From: an uncultured Hyphomicrobiales bacterium
GTDB lineage: Bacteria > Pseudomonadota > Alphaproteobacteria > Rhizobiales > Beijerinckiaceae
Reading direction: 5' to 3'
DNA: 44,015 bases
NCBI GenBank assembly: GCA_903884435.1
Contig: CAISEY010000388.1
Location: forward strand, 1-44,015
In this document: positions 24,166 to 33,128 of the stretch, one piece after another
How the letters are laid out: each line of letters opens with the position of its first letter
How positions within the stretch are numbered: the first letter of the stretch is position 1
The notes under the pieces: generated by a model
The model's input: the letters and a program-made list of their open reading frames with translations, nothing else
What the model was told of the DNA's origin: nothing
The model's database searches: none
Made by a program: the position numbers and the translations under genes

Positions 24166-24948
24166 CTATATGAATTGAATGGAGAGACTGCCAAGCGGAC
24201 CGAAATCAGCCTGCAATGTGTCGCCCTTCCTGGCGAAGACAACCCGCGTGAACGAGCCCGCGAGGACGATATGGCCAGGCTCGAGCGCCACGCCATGCGT
24301 GCCGAGTTTGTTGGCGAGCCAGGCGACGCCCATGGCGGGATGGCCCAGCACGCCGGCGGCGAGCCCGGTCTCCTCGACCTCGCCGTTGCGCAACATCATG
24401 CCGCCAACCCAGCGTAAATCGACGTCGAGCGGCCCAACCGGGCGTCCGCCGAGCACGAGGCCGGCGCCCGCGCCATTGTCGGAAATCGTGTCGTAGATTT
24501 TCCGGACGTCCTTCAGGCGCGCGTCGACGATCTCCATGGCGGGGACGACATATTCGGTCGCGCGCAAAACGTCCGTGAGATTGACCCCCGGCCCGTTCAG
24601 GGTCTTGCCCATGACGAAGGCGAGTTCCACCTCGACGCGCGGCAAACAGAAGGAATCATGTTTCGCCTTGCCGCCATCGGGTATCATCAACGTATCGAAG
24701 AGATAGCCATAATCTGGCTCGTCGATCATCGACGACCGTTGCATGGCCTTCGAGGTGAGTCCCACCTTGTGGCCAATGATTTTCGCGCCCCGCGCGACCT
24801 TGCGCCGGGCGCCCTCGGCGGAAATGGCGTAGGCGTCGTCAAAGTCAATGTGCGGCCAGGTCATGGACAGTTGTGTCGCCTGCACGCGGTCGCGCTCGGC
24901 CTTCTCGAGCACGTCGGCGGCGGCGAGGCGTTCGGCGTCGGTCATCAT
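24166..24948 (-). CDS. 2-oxopent-4-enoate / 2-oxohept-3-enedioate hydratase-type (MhpD/HpaH) protein
   Basis: A 260-residue fumarylacetoacetate hydrolase-fold protein of the hydratase/decarboxylase branch, with DAYAISAEGARRKVARGAKIIGHKVGLTSKAMQ, PDYGYLFDTLMI, LPRVEVELAFVMGKTL (metal ligands) and VPAMEIVDARLKD. The hydratase adds water to a 2-oxo-enoate to give the 4-hydroxy-2-oxo acid that the downstream aldolase splits, seven bases away. Start taken at 24948; 24945 is equally possible. It diverges from the cupin gene, leaving 161 bases without a clear promoter motif. Confidence 0.88.
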   Translation of the reverse strand: MMTDAERLAAADVLEKAERDRVQATQLSMTWPHIDFDDAYAISAEGARRKVARGAKIIGHKVGLTSKAMQRSSMIDEPDYGYLFDTLMIPDGGKAKHDSFCLPRVEVELAFVMGKTLNGPGVNLTDVLRATEYVVPAMEIVDARLKDVRKIYDTISDNGAGAGLVLGGRPVGPLDVDLRWVGGMMLRNGEVEETGLAAGVLGHPAMGVAWLANKLGTHGVALEPGHIVLAGSFTRVVFARKGDTLQADFGPLGSLSIQFI

Positions 24949-25109
24949 GTCACGGGGTCTCCGGGAATCGGGCCGGCGCAAGATGATGCCCCTTGAGCCC
25001 GGCGGCAAGTGTCCTCTACTGTCTTCCCGGGGAAACGCGTGTCGAAACCGGACGCCGCCGGGACGAACGATGTAACGGCGCGAGCGTTCTCGCCAGAAGG
25101 AGGGCAGCC

Positions 25110-25991
25110 ATGAAAGTCGTTCAAGCCGGTGAAGTCGAACGCCGGCGCGGTCTCGAGCATCGTGGCGGCACGTTTTTTTCGCGCACGCTGGTCTGCGGCG
25201 AGCCTGGAACGCCCGGAAACTTCAAATTGTCGCTTTCCGAAAATGGGACGGATCATTACGGTCCGCGCCACAGGCACAATTTCGATCAATACAGGTACAT
25301 GGTCTCCGGCGTCGCGGATTTCGAGCGAGACGGAAAGCTTGGTCCGGGCATGCTCGGTTATTTTCCCGAGGGCGTCTTTTACGGACCACAGACAAATCTC
25401 GAACAGACCTTCGTCATCGTGCTCCAGTTCGGCGGCGCCAGCGGAAGCGGCTACCTCCTGCCGGCGCAGGTCAAACGCGGAATGGAGGAACTGAAAGCCT
25501 TCGGGCGGTTCGAGGAGGGGCTTTTCGTCCGAAATCCAGGGGTTCCAGGACGCAAACGCACGGATCCCTACCAGGCGATCTGGGAACATTTCCACGGACG
25601 CGAAATGACCTATCCGAAAGCGCGATACGAGGCGCCCACGCTCGTCAACGCCGGGAACTTCGAATGGGTTGAAACAGGCGAAGGCGTCGATGAAAAGCTT
25701 CTCGGCGTCTTCACGGAACGGCGCACGGAAGCCTCGCTCCTCCAGCTGGCCCCTGGCGCGCGCCTCGAGGCGCGCGGCCGAGGGCTCTGGATCGCGCTTG
25801 ACGGCGCGGGTCGCGTGGGCGGAGACCCCATCCGGCAATACACCTCGCTATTTCTCGACAAGGGCGAAAGCGCGACGATTGAAACCACCGTCACAACGCA
25901 ATTTCTACACTATGGCTTGCCAGACTTGGCCGGGCTGGCGGACACGCGCGGAAGGTCCGCGACGGTGGGCGACCGGGAGGCGCGAGAATGA
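25110..25991 (+). CDS. cupin-fold protein of unknown substrate
   Basis: A 293-residue protein with an N-terminal cupin domain: HYGPRHRHNFDQYRYMVSGVADFERDGKLGPGMLGYFPEG carries His residues in place for metal binding and the glycine turns of the beta barrel. A second, weaker barrel-like half (SLLQLAPGARLEARGRGLWIALDGAG) follows. Cupins include ring-cleaving dioxygenases, isomerases and binding proteins, so the reaction cannot be named. The start has AAGGAGGG seven bases upstream, and the end overlaps the next binding-protein gene in an ATGA junction, so the two are coupled. Confidence 0.78.
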   Translation: MKVVQAGEVERRRGLEHRGGTFFSRTLVCGEPGTPGNFKLSLSENGTDHYGPRHRHNFDQYRYMVSGVADFERDGKLGPGMLGYFPEGVFYGPQTNLEQTFVIVLQFGGASGSGYLLPAQVKRGMEELKAFGRFEEGLFVRNPGVPGRKRTDPYQAIWEHFHGREMTYPKARYEAPTLVNAGNFEWVETGEGVDEKLLGVFTERRTEASLLQLAPGARLEARGRGLWIALDGAGRVGGDPIRQYTSLFLDKGESATIETTVTTQFLHYGLPDLAGLADTRGRSATVGDREARE

Positions 25992-26986
25992 GAATCGCCG
26001 CCGTCCGGCTCGGCCTCGCCTTCGCGACGCTGGCCGCCGCCAGCGCGAACGCCGATGACTTTTATCGCGGCAAGACAATGACCATGGTTGTCGGCTTCGC
26101 TCCAGGCGGCGGCATCGACACGTCGGCGCGCGCCGTCGCGCGGCACATTACGCGGTTTATTCCCGGGTCTCCAAACATCGTGATCCAGACGGTTGAAGGA
26201 GCGGCGGGCGTCGTCGCGGCGAATTATCTCGAAAAGCGCGTGTCACCGGATGGTCTCACCATCGCGGTTCCAGGCCGGAGCTGGTTCCTCGAACCCTTGC
26301 TGAAAAACCCGAACGCGCAATTCGACCCCGCGAAATTCTCCTATATAGGCTCGACCGGAACCATGAATTCACTGCTCTGGGTGAACGCGAATTCCGGCCC
26401 GAGAACCATGCGCGAGTTCACCAACAGTCGGGAACCCATCGTTTTTGGCGCGCTGGGCGCTGGCATGCCCACGGCGATGGTCGCGGCGATCCTCGCCGCG
26501 AGCGGAATGCCCTTGCGGCTCGTCAGCGGCTACCCTGGGTCCGCGCGATTGTTGCTCGCCTTGCAGCAAGGCGAGGTGCAAGCGGTTTTTCTGACAGAGG
26601 ATTCATTCAGCCTTCACAAGGAACTCATCGAGCAAAAGCGAGTTCTCCCGATTTTGCAGTCGCGGCCCTTACAATCGGATATACCCCTCGTGAGCGAATT
26701 CGTGCCGACGGATCTTCGCCCTGTTCTGGAACTTTCGCAATCCGGGGAAACACTGGGCATGATGGTCGCGGCGCCGGCAAACATTCCCGCGGATCGACTC
26801 GACATATTGCGAAGCGCGTTCATGGCGATGGCCAACGACGACGAATACAGGGCGGATGTCGCCAAATTCGAGACAACACGAACCGCGCCGCTGGACGGCG
26901 CGATTGTCACGAAAATGATGCGAGACCTCGCGGCCAGCGCTACTCCAGGAGTCGTGGCGACGTTCAACCGGCTGAAACAGCAATAG
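25988..26986 (+). CDS. divergent Bug-like substrate-binding protein
   Basis: A 332-residue secreted protein (signal cleavage near ASANAD) in the divergent Bug branch: DFYRGKTMTMVVGFAPGGGIDTSARAVARHITRFIPG, QTVEGAAGVVAANYLEKRVSPDGL and SGYPGSARLLLALQQGEV. It is less similar to the other two members at 17559 and 21278 than they are to each other, lacking the PTTPLL and EYGRP blocks. It is coupled by overlap to the cupin gene, which hints that the cupin acts on the ligand of this protein. Confidence 0.84.
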   Translation: MRIAAVRLGLAFATLAAASANADDFYRGKTMTMVVGFAPGGGIDTSARAVARHITRFIPGSPNIVIQTVEGAAGVVAANYLEKRVSPDGLTIAVPGRSWFLEPLLKNPNAQFDPAKFSYIGSTGTMNSLLWVNANSGPRTMREFTNSREPIVFGALGAGMPTAMVAAILAASGMPLRLVSGYPGSARLLLALQQGEVQAVFLTEDSFSLHKELIEQKRVLPILQSRPLQSDIPLVSEFVPTDLRPVLELSQSGETLGMMVAAPANIPADRLDILRSAFMAMANDDEYRADVAKFETTRTAPLDGAIVTKMMRDLAASATPGVVATFNRLKQQ

Positions 26987-27020
26987 ATCCGGCGCTTCGT
27001 CCGAAACGTTCCTCCGGGGC

Positions 27021-27054
27021 GCGTCCTGGCGGCTTGCTCGTCCGGGCAGGGCGC
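27021..27054. terminator. possible bidirectional terminator hairpin
   Basis: In the 89 bases between the convergent ends of the Bug-type gene (26986) and mntH (27076), an eight-base stem GCGTCCTG / CAGGGCGC (one G-T pair) closes an 18-base loop. No T-run follows on either strand, so the assignment rests on position and pairing only. Confidence 0.3.
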
Positions 27055-27075
27055 TCTCCGCGGCCTGAATTCCGT

Positions 27076-28392
27076 TCACCCGGGCAATCCTGGAATTTCC
27101 ATGCCCAGGGTCAGAACCAGCAACAGGATGTTCAACACGATAACGACAGCGGCGGCGGCGACCGCCAACGCGGTGACATAACGCGAGTTCACGAAATCGC
27201 CCATGACTTCGCGGCTGGAGGTCATGTACACCAGCGCGATCATTGGCGCCGGAAGCACCAGGCTGAGCACCACCTGACTCATCACAAGCGCCTCGGTGGC
27301 GCGAACCCCCGCCGCGACAACGATGAAGGCCGGGACCAGCGTCACGATCCGGCGAACCCACAGGGGAATTCCGAACCGCACGAAGTCCTGCATGATTCCC
27401 TGTCCCGCCATCGTTCCAACGACGGAACTCGAAAAGCCGGACGCCAGCAACGACAGCAAAAAGACGAAGGCGGCGGCGCCGCCAAGCAGGGGGATCAACG
27501 TGCGATAAGCGGTTTCTATCTCGGCTATGTCGGAGTTGCCCGCGCTGAACACGGTCGCGGCCATCGAAACCATGGCCATGTTGACCAGGCCGGCAAACCC
27601 GAGCGCCAGCAAGACCTCGCGATTCGACCAAGCGAGAACCCTGCTTTTTTCATCGTTGTTGTGCGTCGGCACCCGATCCATGGTGAGGCTGGAATGAAGA
27701 TAAATCGCGTGCGGCATGACCGTCGCGCCGAAAATCCCGACGGCGAGCGTGACCGCGCGCGCGTCCGGCAATCGCGGCGTCACAACGCCGGCCAGAACAG
27801 CGCTCCAGTCGGGCGGCGCGAAAAACACTTCGATCAAATAACATCCGCCAATCGTGAGCACGAAACAGGCGATGATGAATTCCATGGGCCTGAAGCCATT
27901 TTTCTCGATGGAGAGAATGGCCATCGCCACGGCTCCCGTGACCGCGACGCAAAACAAAAGAGGCAAGTTCGTGAGCAGGAACAGCCCGATCGCAGCTCCA
28001 AGAACCTCGGCGAGGTCGGTCGCCATGGCCGCGATTTCGCTCGCGATCCACATGGCCATGACGACCGGCCTCGGCAACCTGTCGCGACAGAGCGCCGCGA
28101 GACTCGAACCCGTGACGATTCCGAGCTTGGCGGACAACGCCTGAAACAACATCGCCGTCAGGTTTGCCAGAAGCACGACCCACAGGAGTTGATACCCGAA
28201 TTTCGCCCCCGCTTCTATATTGGTCGCGAAGTTACCCGGGTCCATGTAAGCAACCGACGCGATCACCGCCGGACCCACGAACGGCAAAAACCCGCGCGGC
28301 CCAGCCACGCGCCCGTCGAGCGCGGCCCGGGCGGCTTTGACGGTCCGCGTCGTCAATCCCGGATTCATCGCGTGGTCCACCAGGCCGGTCAT
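27076..28392 (-). CDS. mntH: MntH, Nramp-family manganese/divalent metal transporter
   Basis: A 438-residue inner-membrane protein with about eleven hydrophobic segments. The Nramp metal-binding motifs are present: MDPGNFATN in the first membrane segment and TVMPHAIYLHS in the sixth. It imports Mn(II), and possibly Fe(II), with protons. The frame stays open further upstream, but I place the start at 28392 because a promoter and an MntR-like operator occupy 28413-28457; ATG at 28368 is another option. No good ribosome binding site marks either start. It follows tusA on the same strand after 251 bases and appears to have its own promoter. Confidence 0.92.
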   Translation of the reverse strand: MTGLVDHAMNPGLTTRTVKAARAALDGRVAGPRGFLPFVGPAVIASVAYMDPGNFATNIEAGAKFGYQLLWVVLLANLTAMLFQALSAKLGIVTGSSLAALCRDRLPRPVVMAMWIASEIAAMATDLAEVLGAAIGLFLLTNLPLLFCVAVTGAVAMAILSIEKNGFRPMEFIIACFVLTIGGCYLIEVFFAPPDWSAVLAGVVTPRLPDARAVTLAVGIFGATVMPHAIYLHSSLTMDRVPTHNNDEKSRVLAWSNREVLLALGFAGLVNMAMVSMAATVFSAGNSDIAEIETAYRTLIPLLGGAAAFVFLLSLLASGFSSSVVGTMAGQGIMQDFVRFGIPLWVRRIVTLVPAFIVVAAGVRATEALVMSQVVLSLVLPAPMIALVYMTSSREVMGDFVNSRYVTALAVAAAAVVIVLNILLLVLTLGMEIPGLPG

Positions 28393-28412
28393 GGGAAGCT
28401 CATGCGTGAAAA

Positions 28413-28428
28413 TGTAGCCTTGGTTACA
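28413..28428 (-). promoter_or_regulatory. MntR-like operator upstream of mntH
   Basis: The 16-base near-palindrome TGTAGCC-TT-GGTTACA has one mismatch between its seven-base arms. Read in the mntH direction with its flanks it contains TAACCAAGGCTACA, resembling the E. coli MntR box core TAGCAAAGGCTATG. It lies immediately after the putative -10 element, over the expected transcription start, where a repressor would block mntH when Mn is plentiful. Confidence 0.55.
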
Positions 28429-28457
28429 ATAGTTGGTCGCGACACCTAATTTGTCAA
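28429..28457 (-). promoter_or_regulatory. putative sigma-70-type promoter of mntH
   Basis: On the minus strand a perfect TTGACA (28452-28457) is followed after 17 bases by AACTAT (28429-28434), a weak -10 element. The expected start falls inside the adjacent operator, which supports the pair as a regulated promoter. Confidence 0.45.
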
Positions 28458-28643
28458 GACGATCGATGCCGGGTCTGGACACCATCCTGGTTTCGACGGC
28501 GGCGTGACCGCCACGGTATACGGATTTCCCGGTATGTGGCGTCCCGATCGGCGCACCCCGTCCTCGCGGGACTCTCCGCCATCGACTGCCCCACCGGACT
28601 CCATCGCCGGAAGGAATGGGTGGACAACGACGACAGCCAAGTC

Positions 28644-28868
28644 TCAGGCGCCCGGCGCGCGAGTCACGATGACAAAGCGAAACCAGCGCCCCTCCGCGGC
28701 CCCGCTCACGAGTTCGTGCCCGCCCTTGTGAACAAAGAGAGGAATATCAATCTGGCTGAGCGGATCAGTGCTCACGATCTCAAGTCGCGATCCCGGAGGC
28801 TGTTGTTTGACAAACTCCTTGACGCGCAAGACGACTTCGGGACAATTCAAGCCCGATAAGTCGAGCAT
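28644..28868 (-). CDS. tusA: TusA-family sulfur carrier protein
   Basis: A 74-residue protein of the TusA/SirA/YedF family: MLDLSGLNCPEVVLRVKEFVK with the sulfur-carrying Cys9, then STDPLSQIDIPLFVHKGGHELVSG and a terminal FVIVTRA strand. The usual CPxP reads CPEV here. TusA proteins carry persulfide sulfur for tRNA thiolation, for molybdenum cofactor and formate dehydrogenase maturation, and in oxidative sulfur pathways. The ATG at 28868 has GGAGA nine bases upstream. It diverges from the formate dehydrogenase operon across 258 bases and lies 10 kb from the lipoate-sulfur locus, so either role is possible. Confidence 0.85.
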   Translation of the reverse strand: MLDLSGLNCPEVVLRVKEFVKQQPPGSRLEIVSTDPLSQIDIPLFVHKGGHELVSGAAEGRWFRFVIVTRAPGA

Positions 28869-29126
28869 TTCAGGTTTCTCCAGCGTTTTTTGAAACTGAC
28901 CTGTTTTCAGGATTTCTTCACGCGATATTGCGGCGTCGTTCCGGAAAACAGCCAGGGGACAGGCAATTCCCAAGACGCCAATCCGGAACACCCGCGAGAC
29001 GACGCCCGGATCCGACATACCACCATTTGATGAACCCCGGGTATTTGACCTCGACCGGGAAGCCTGTTTAGCTCTTGATACGGTTTTCCCTAAATGGTGA
29101 GCCGGAAAATTGAGGAGCGAACACCC

Positions 29127-32100
29127 ATGCTGAGAGAAATCTCGCGACGGCGGTTCCTTGGAACCGCGGGCGCGGGTATTGCCGGCACCGCGATCGGAGC
29201 CCTGGGTTTTGAAGATTCCGGACAGGCGCTCGCCGCCTCGATCCGTGATTTCAAACTGGCCGGCACGACCGAGACCCGCAACACCTGCACATATTGTTCC
29301 GTGGCTTGCGGAATCATTCTCTATTCGAAGGGCGCGGACAAGGCTGCCGGGAAAAAAGGGAAGATCGTCCACATCGAGGGCGATCCGGACCATCCCACCA
29401 ATCGTGGCACGCTATGCCCGAAGGGCGCCGCCCTGCTCGACACCGTGAACGCGGAAACGCGCACGAAATACCCGATGGTGCGCAAGCCTGGCTCCGACAA
29501 ATGGGAACGCCTGAGCTGGGACGCCGCTCTGGACCGAATTGCCGGGCTGATGAAGGCCGACCGCGACGCGAACTTCATCGCGAGGAACCGCGATGGCGCG
29601 ACCGTCAACCGCTGGACGACGACGGGTTTTCTCGCGGCGTCCGCGACGACGAACGAGACGGCGTGGATGACCTACAAGGTCGTTCGCTCCGCCGGCATGG
29701 TGGTGTTCGACAACCAGGCGCGTGTTTGACACGGCCCGACGGTATCCAGTTTGGGTCCGACGTTTGGCCGTGGCGCAATGACGAATTCCTGGACGGACAT
29801 CCGCAACACGGATCTCGTCGTCATCATGGGCGGCAACGCCGCCGAAGCCCATCCTTGCGGCTTCAAATGGGTCACGGAGGCGAAAGCCAACCGGGGCGCG
29901 AAACTCATCGTCGTCGATCCGCGCTACACGCGTTCGGCGTCCGTGGCGGATTTTTACGCTCCGATCCGTCAGGGCTCCGACATCGCGTTCCTGCTCGGCG
30001 TGATCAATTACTGTGTCCAGAACGACAAGGTGCAGTGGGAGTACGCGAAGAACTACACGTCCGCCGCCTTCATCGTTAAGGAGGGTTTCGCCTACAAGGA
30101 CGGACTGTTCACCGGCTATGACGAGAGCAAGCGCGACTACGACCGCGCCAGCTGGCAGTACGAATTCGACGAGAACGGCTTCGCGAAAGTGGACCCGACG
30201 CTTCAGCATCCGCGCTGCGTCTGGAACCTGATGAAGCAGCACGTGGCGCAATACACGCCCGAACTCGTCGAACGAATTTGCGGCACGCCCAGGGAAGCCT
30301 TTCTCACGGTCGCGAAAATGATCGCGGAGACGTCGGCGCCGGACAAGGTTATGACGTCGATGTACGCGCTCGGCTGGACCCAGCATTCCAAGGGATCGCA
30401 GAACATCCGCTGCATGGCGATGCTTCAGCTCATCCTTGGAAACATGGGCATGCCCGGCGGTGGAATGAACGCGCTGCGTGGTCATTCCAACATCCAGGGT
30501 CTGACCGACCTCGGGCTCATGTCCAACCTGTTGCCCGGGTATCTCACGCTCGCGAGCGACCGGGAAGCGACGCTCGACACCTACATGTCGACGCGCGCCT
30601 TCAAGCCGGAACGGCCCGGCCAGATGAGCTACTGGCAGAACTACAAGAAATTTTTTGTCAGCTTCCAGAAATCCATGTGGGGAGACGCGGCCACCGCGGA
30701 GAACCAGTGGGCCTATGATTATCTGCCAAAGCTGGACGTGCCGTCCTACGACGTTTTGCGCGCGTTTGAATTGATGCATCAGGGCAAGATGAATGGCTAC
30801 TTCTGCCAGGGCTTCAACCCGCTGATGAGCTTTCCGAACAAACGGAAGATCGCCGCGGCCCTGGGCAAGCTGAAGTTCCTCGTCGTGATGGATCCGTTGC
30901 AAACGGAGACCGCGCGTTTCTGGGAAAACCATGGCGAGTTCAATCCGTCGGAACCCGCCAAAATCCAGACGGAGGTGTTCGAACTGCCCACCACCTGCTT
31001 CGCGGAAGACGAGGGTTCACTGACGAACTCTTCACGCTGGTTGCAATGGCACTGGGCCGGACAGGACGCGCCCTTCGAAGCGAAGTCCGACGTCTGGATC
31101 ATGGCGCAATTGTACAAGCGGCTGCGCGCGCTTTACGAAAAGGATGGCGGCGCGTTCGCGGAACCGCTCACGAAACTGACCTGGAACTACAAGAACCCCG
31201 ACGAACCGACGCCGGAAGAACTCGCCCGAGAGTTCAACGGCTCGGCGCTCGAGACCGTGAAGGATCCGAACGACCCCACCAGGAACATTCTGGAGAAAGG
31301 CAAGCAATTGCCGGGCTTCGCCGCCTTGCGCGACGACGGAACGACGGCTTGCGCCAACTGGATTTATTCGGGTTCGTTTACAGAAGCCGGCAATAACATG
31401 GCGCGGCGGGACAACCGCGATCCGTCCGGTCTTGGCGTTTTCCAGAACTGGTCATTCGCATGGCCGGCGAACAGACGGATCCTCTACAATCGCGCCTCCG
31501 CCGACTTGCGGGGCAAGCCCTGGGATCCCAGGCGCGCGCCCATCGCCTGGAATGGCGAAATCTGGACGGGGCCGGATATTCCGGACATCGCGCCAAACGC
31601 GAAGCCCGAAGTGATGATGCCCTTCATCATGACGAACGAGGGCGTCGGTCGCCTCTTCGTGCGTGGCCTGATGAAAGACGGGCCCTTCCCGGTTCACTAC
31701 GAACCGTTCGAGAGCCCGATCGCCAACCCGATTGCTCCGAAAATTCAGGGTAATCCGGCGGCGCGGGTGTTCCAGGGCGACATGGAGCAGTTCGGCAATT
31801 CGAAGGAATTCCCCTACGCGGCGGTGACCTACCGACTCACGGAACACTTCCATTACTGGACCAAGCACAATCGCGTGAACGCGGCCTTGCAGCCTGAATT
31901 CTTCGTGGAAATTTCAGAAGAGCTCGCGAAGGAGAGGGGCATCCAGAAGGGCGGGTGGGTGCGTGTCGACAGCGCGCGCGGCTACGTCAAGGCGAAGGCA
32001 GTCGTGACGAAACGCATCAAGCCAATGAAATGCGACGGAAAGACAGTGCACATCGTCGGCATCCCCATTCACTGGGGTTTCATGGGCGCGGCGAAGAAAG

Positions 32101-32213
32101 GCTTCGGCGCGAATTCGCTGACGCCTTTCGTCGGCGACGCCAATATCGAGACGCCGGAGTTCAAGGCTTTCCTGGTCGACATCAAGCCGGACTCCGGTCC
32201 GGTGACCTCGTGA
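29127..32213 (+). CDS. fdnG: selenocysteine-containing formate dehydrogenase-N/O alpha subunit
   Basis: The catalytic subunit of a periplasmic, membrane-bound formate dehydrogenase; it oxidises formate to CO2 at a molybdenum bis-MGD centre. It has a Tat signal (ISRRRFLGTAGAGIAG), a 4Fe-4S site at Cys54, Cys57, Cys61 and Cys97 (NTCTYCSVACG, GTLCPKG), and an in-frame UGA at 29727-29729. The flanking residues QARV-U-HGPT and the following TFGRGAMTNSW equal those around selenocysteine in E. coli FdnG, so the UGA is read as Sec201 and not as a stop; the frame then continues to 1,028 residues, the family's usual length. The ATG at 29127 follows GAGGAG. It is followed by fdnH after 15 bases. Automated calling would split this gene in two. 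Confidence 0.97.
29733..29769 (+). promoter_or_regulatory. SECIS-like hairpin directing selenocysteine insertion
   Basis: Directly after the UGA, 29740-29759 folds as CGG / CCG, a bulged U at 29743, then AUCCA / UGGGU around a loop of the RGYYU type (AGUUU if the last A-U pair opens). A bulged U below a short stem and this loop are features bound by SelB in the E. coli fdhF and fdnG elements. GGCC at 29733-29736 and 29766-29769 can close a lower stem. Drawn by eye. Confidence 0.75.
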
Positions 32214-32228
32214 GGGAGGACGGGAACG

Positions 32229-33128
32229 ATGGCTACTCTTGAAATCGTCCGCCAGTCCGCGACAAGCGGCGGGATCGCCGGACCGCTCGCCGCCAGAGAC
32301 GACTTTCAGGTCGTCAAACTGATCGACACGTCGAAATGTATTGGCTGCAAGGCCTGCCAGTCGGCGTGTCTGGAGTGGAACGATCTGCGCGAGGAGGTCG
32401 GCATCAACGCCGGCGTGTACGACAACCCGCACGATCTCAGCGAGAACACGTGGACGCTCATGCGTTTCACGGAATGGGACAATCCCGAGAACGGCAAGCT
32501 CGAGTGGCTCATCCGCAAGGATGGCTGCATGCATTGCGCCGACCCCGGCTGTCTCAAGGCCTGCCCGTCGCCGGGCGCGATTGTCCAGTACTCAAACGGC
32601 ATCGTCGATTTCAATCACGAGGCCTGTATCGGGTGCGGCTATTGCGTGAAGGGCTGCCCCTTCAACATTCCGCGAATTTCGAAGGCAAACGAAAAAGCCT
32701 ATAAATGTACGTTGTGCGTCGACAGGGTGTCCGTCGGGCAGGGTCCGGCCTGCGCGAAGGCCTGCCCGACTCACGCGATCTCGTTTGGCACGACCGTCGA
32801 GATGAAGTCGCTGGCCGACAGCAGGATCGCCGATCTCAGATCGCGCGGCTTCAAAAACGCCGGACTCTACAATCCTCCAGGCGTCGGCGGAACGCATGTG
32901 ATGTACGTGCTGCATCACAACGACCAGCCTGAAATTTACGCCGGACTCGCGAACAATCCTCGTATTTCTCCCGTCGTCGAATTGTGGAAGGGCGCGACCA
33001 AATACGCTGGCTTCGCGATCATGGGCCTCACGGCGCTGGCGGGTCTCGTTCACCACGCCGTCATGGGCGCCAACCGCGTCACGGAGCAGGACGAAAATGA
33101 AGGCGAGCGGATCAAGGAGGGCAAGTAA
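32229..33128 (+). CDS. fdnH: formate dehydrogenase beta subunit, four 4Fe-4S clusters
   Basis: A 299-residue electron-transfer subunit. Four cysteine groups of the 4Fe-4S type are visible: [37 protein letters not shown] and [22 protein letters not shown] single membrane segment near the C terminus ([20 protein letters not shown]) anchors it, as in E. coli FdnH. It conducts electrons from FdnG to the cytochrome b subunit. It starts 15 bases after fdnG, with GAGGACGGG upstream, and its stop overlaps the fdnI start by one base (TAATG). Confidence 0.96.
   Translation: MATLEIVRQSATSGGIAGPLAARDDFQVVKLIDTSKCIGCKACQSACLEWNDLREEVGINAGVYDNPHDLSENTWTLMRFTEWDNPENGKLEWLIRKDGCMHCADPGCLKACPSPGAIVQYSNGIVDFNHEACIGCGYCVKGCPFNIPRISKANEKAYKCTLCVDRVSVGQGPACAKACPTHAISFGTTVEMKSLADSRIADLRSRGFKNAGLYNPPGVGGTHVMYVLHHNDQPEIYAGLANNPRISPVVELWKGATKYAGFAIMGLTALAGLVHHAVMGANRVTEQDENEGERIKEGK

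Noticed and set aside
27034-28449. Plus-strand open frame of 471 codons
   Set aside because: Antisense to mntH; extreme His/Arg/Asp content and no motif.
28446-28640. Minus-strand 64-codon frame between tusA and mntH
   Set aside because: It overlaps the mntH -35 element, has no good ribosome binding site and no recognisable content.
28644-29393. Long minus-strand frame upstream of the TusA-like start
   Set aside because: Only the last 74 codons encode a TusA domain; the upstream part is antisense to fdnG and its leader and has no family match.
29727-29729. UGA in fdnG as a nonsense mutation or frameshift
   Set aside because: The frame is unchanged on both sides, the flanking residues match the Sec site of E. 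coli FdnG, a SECIS-like hairpin follows, and selA, selB and selC are nearby.
29412-30932. Minus-strand open frame of 506 codons
   Set aside because: Antisense to fdnG, which is certain; composition matches other shadow frames.
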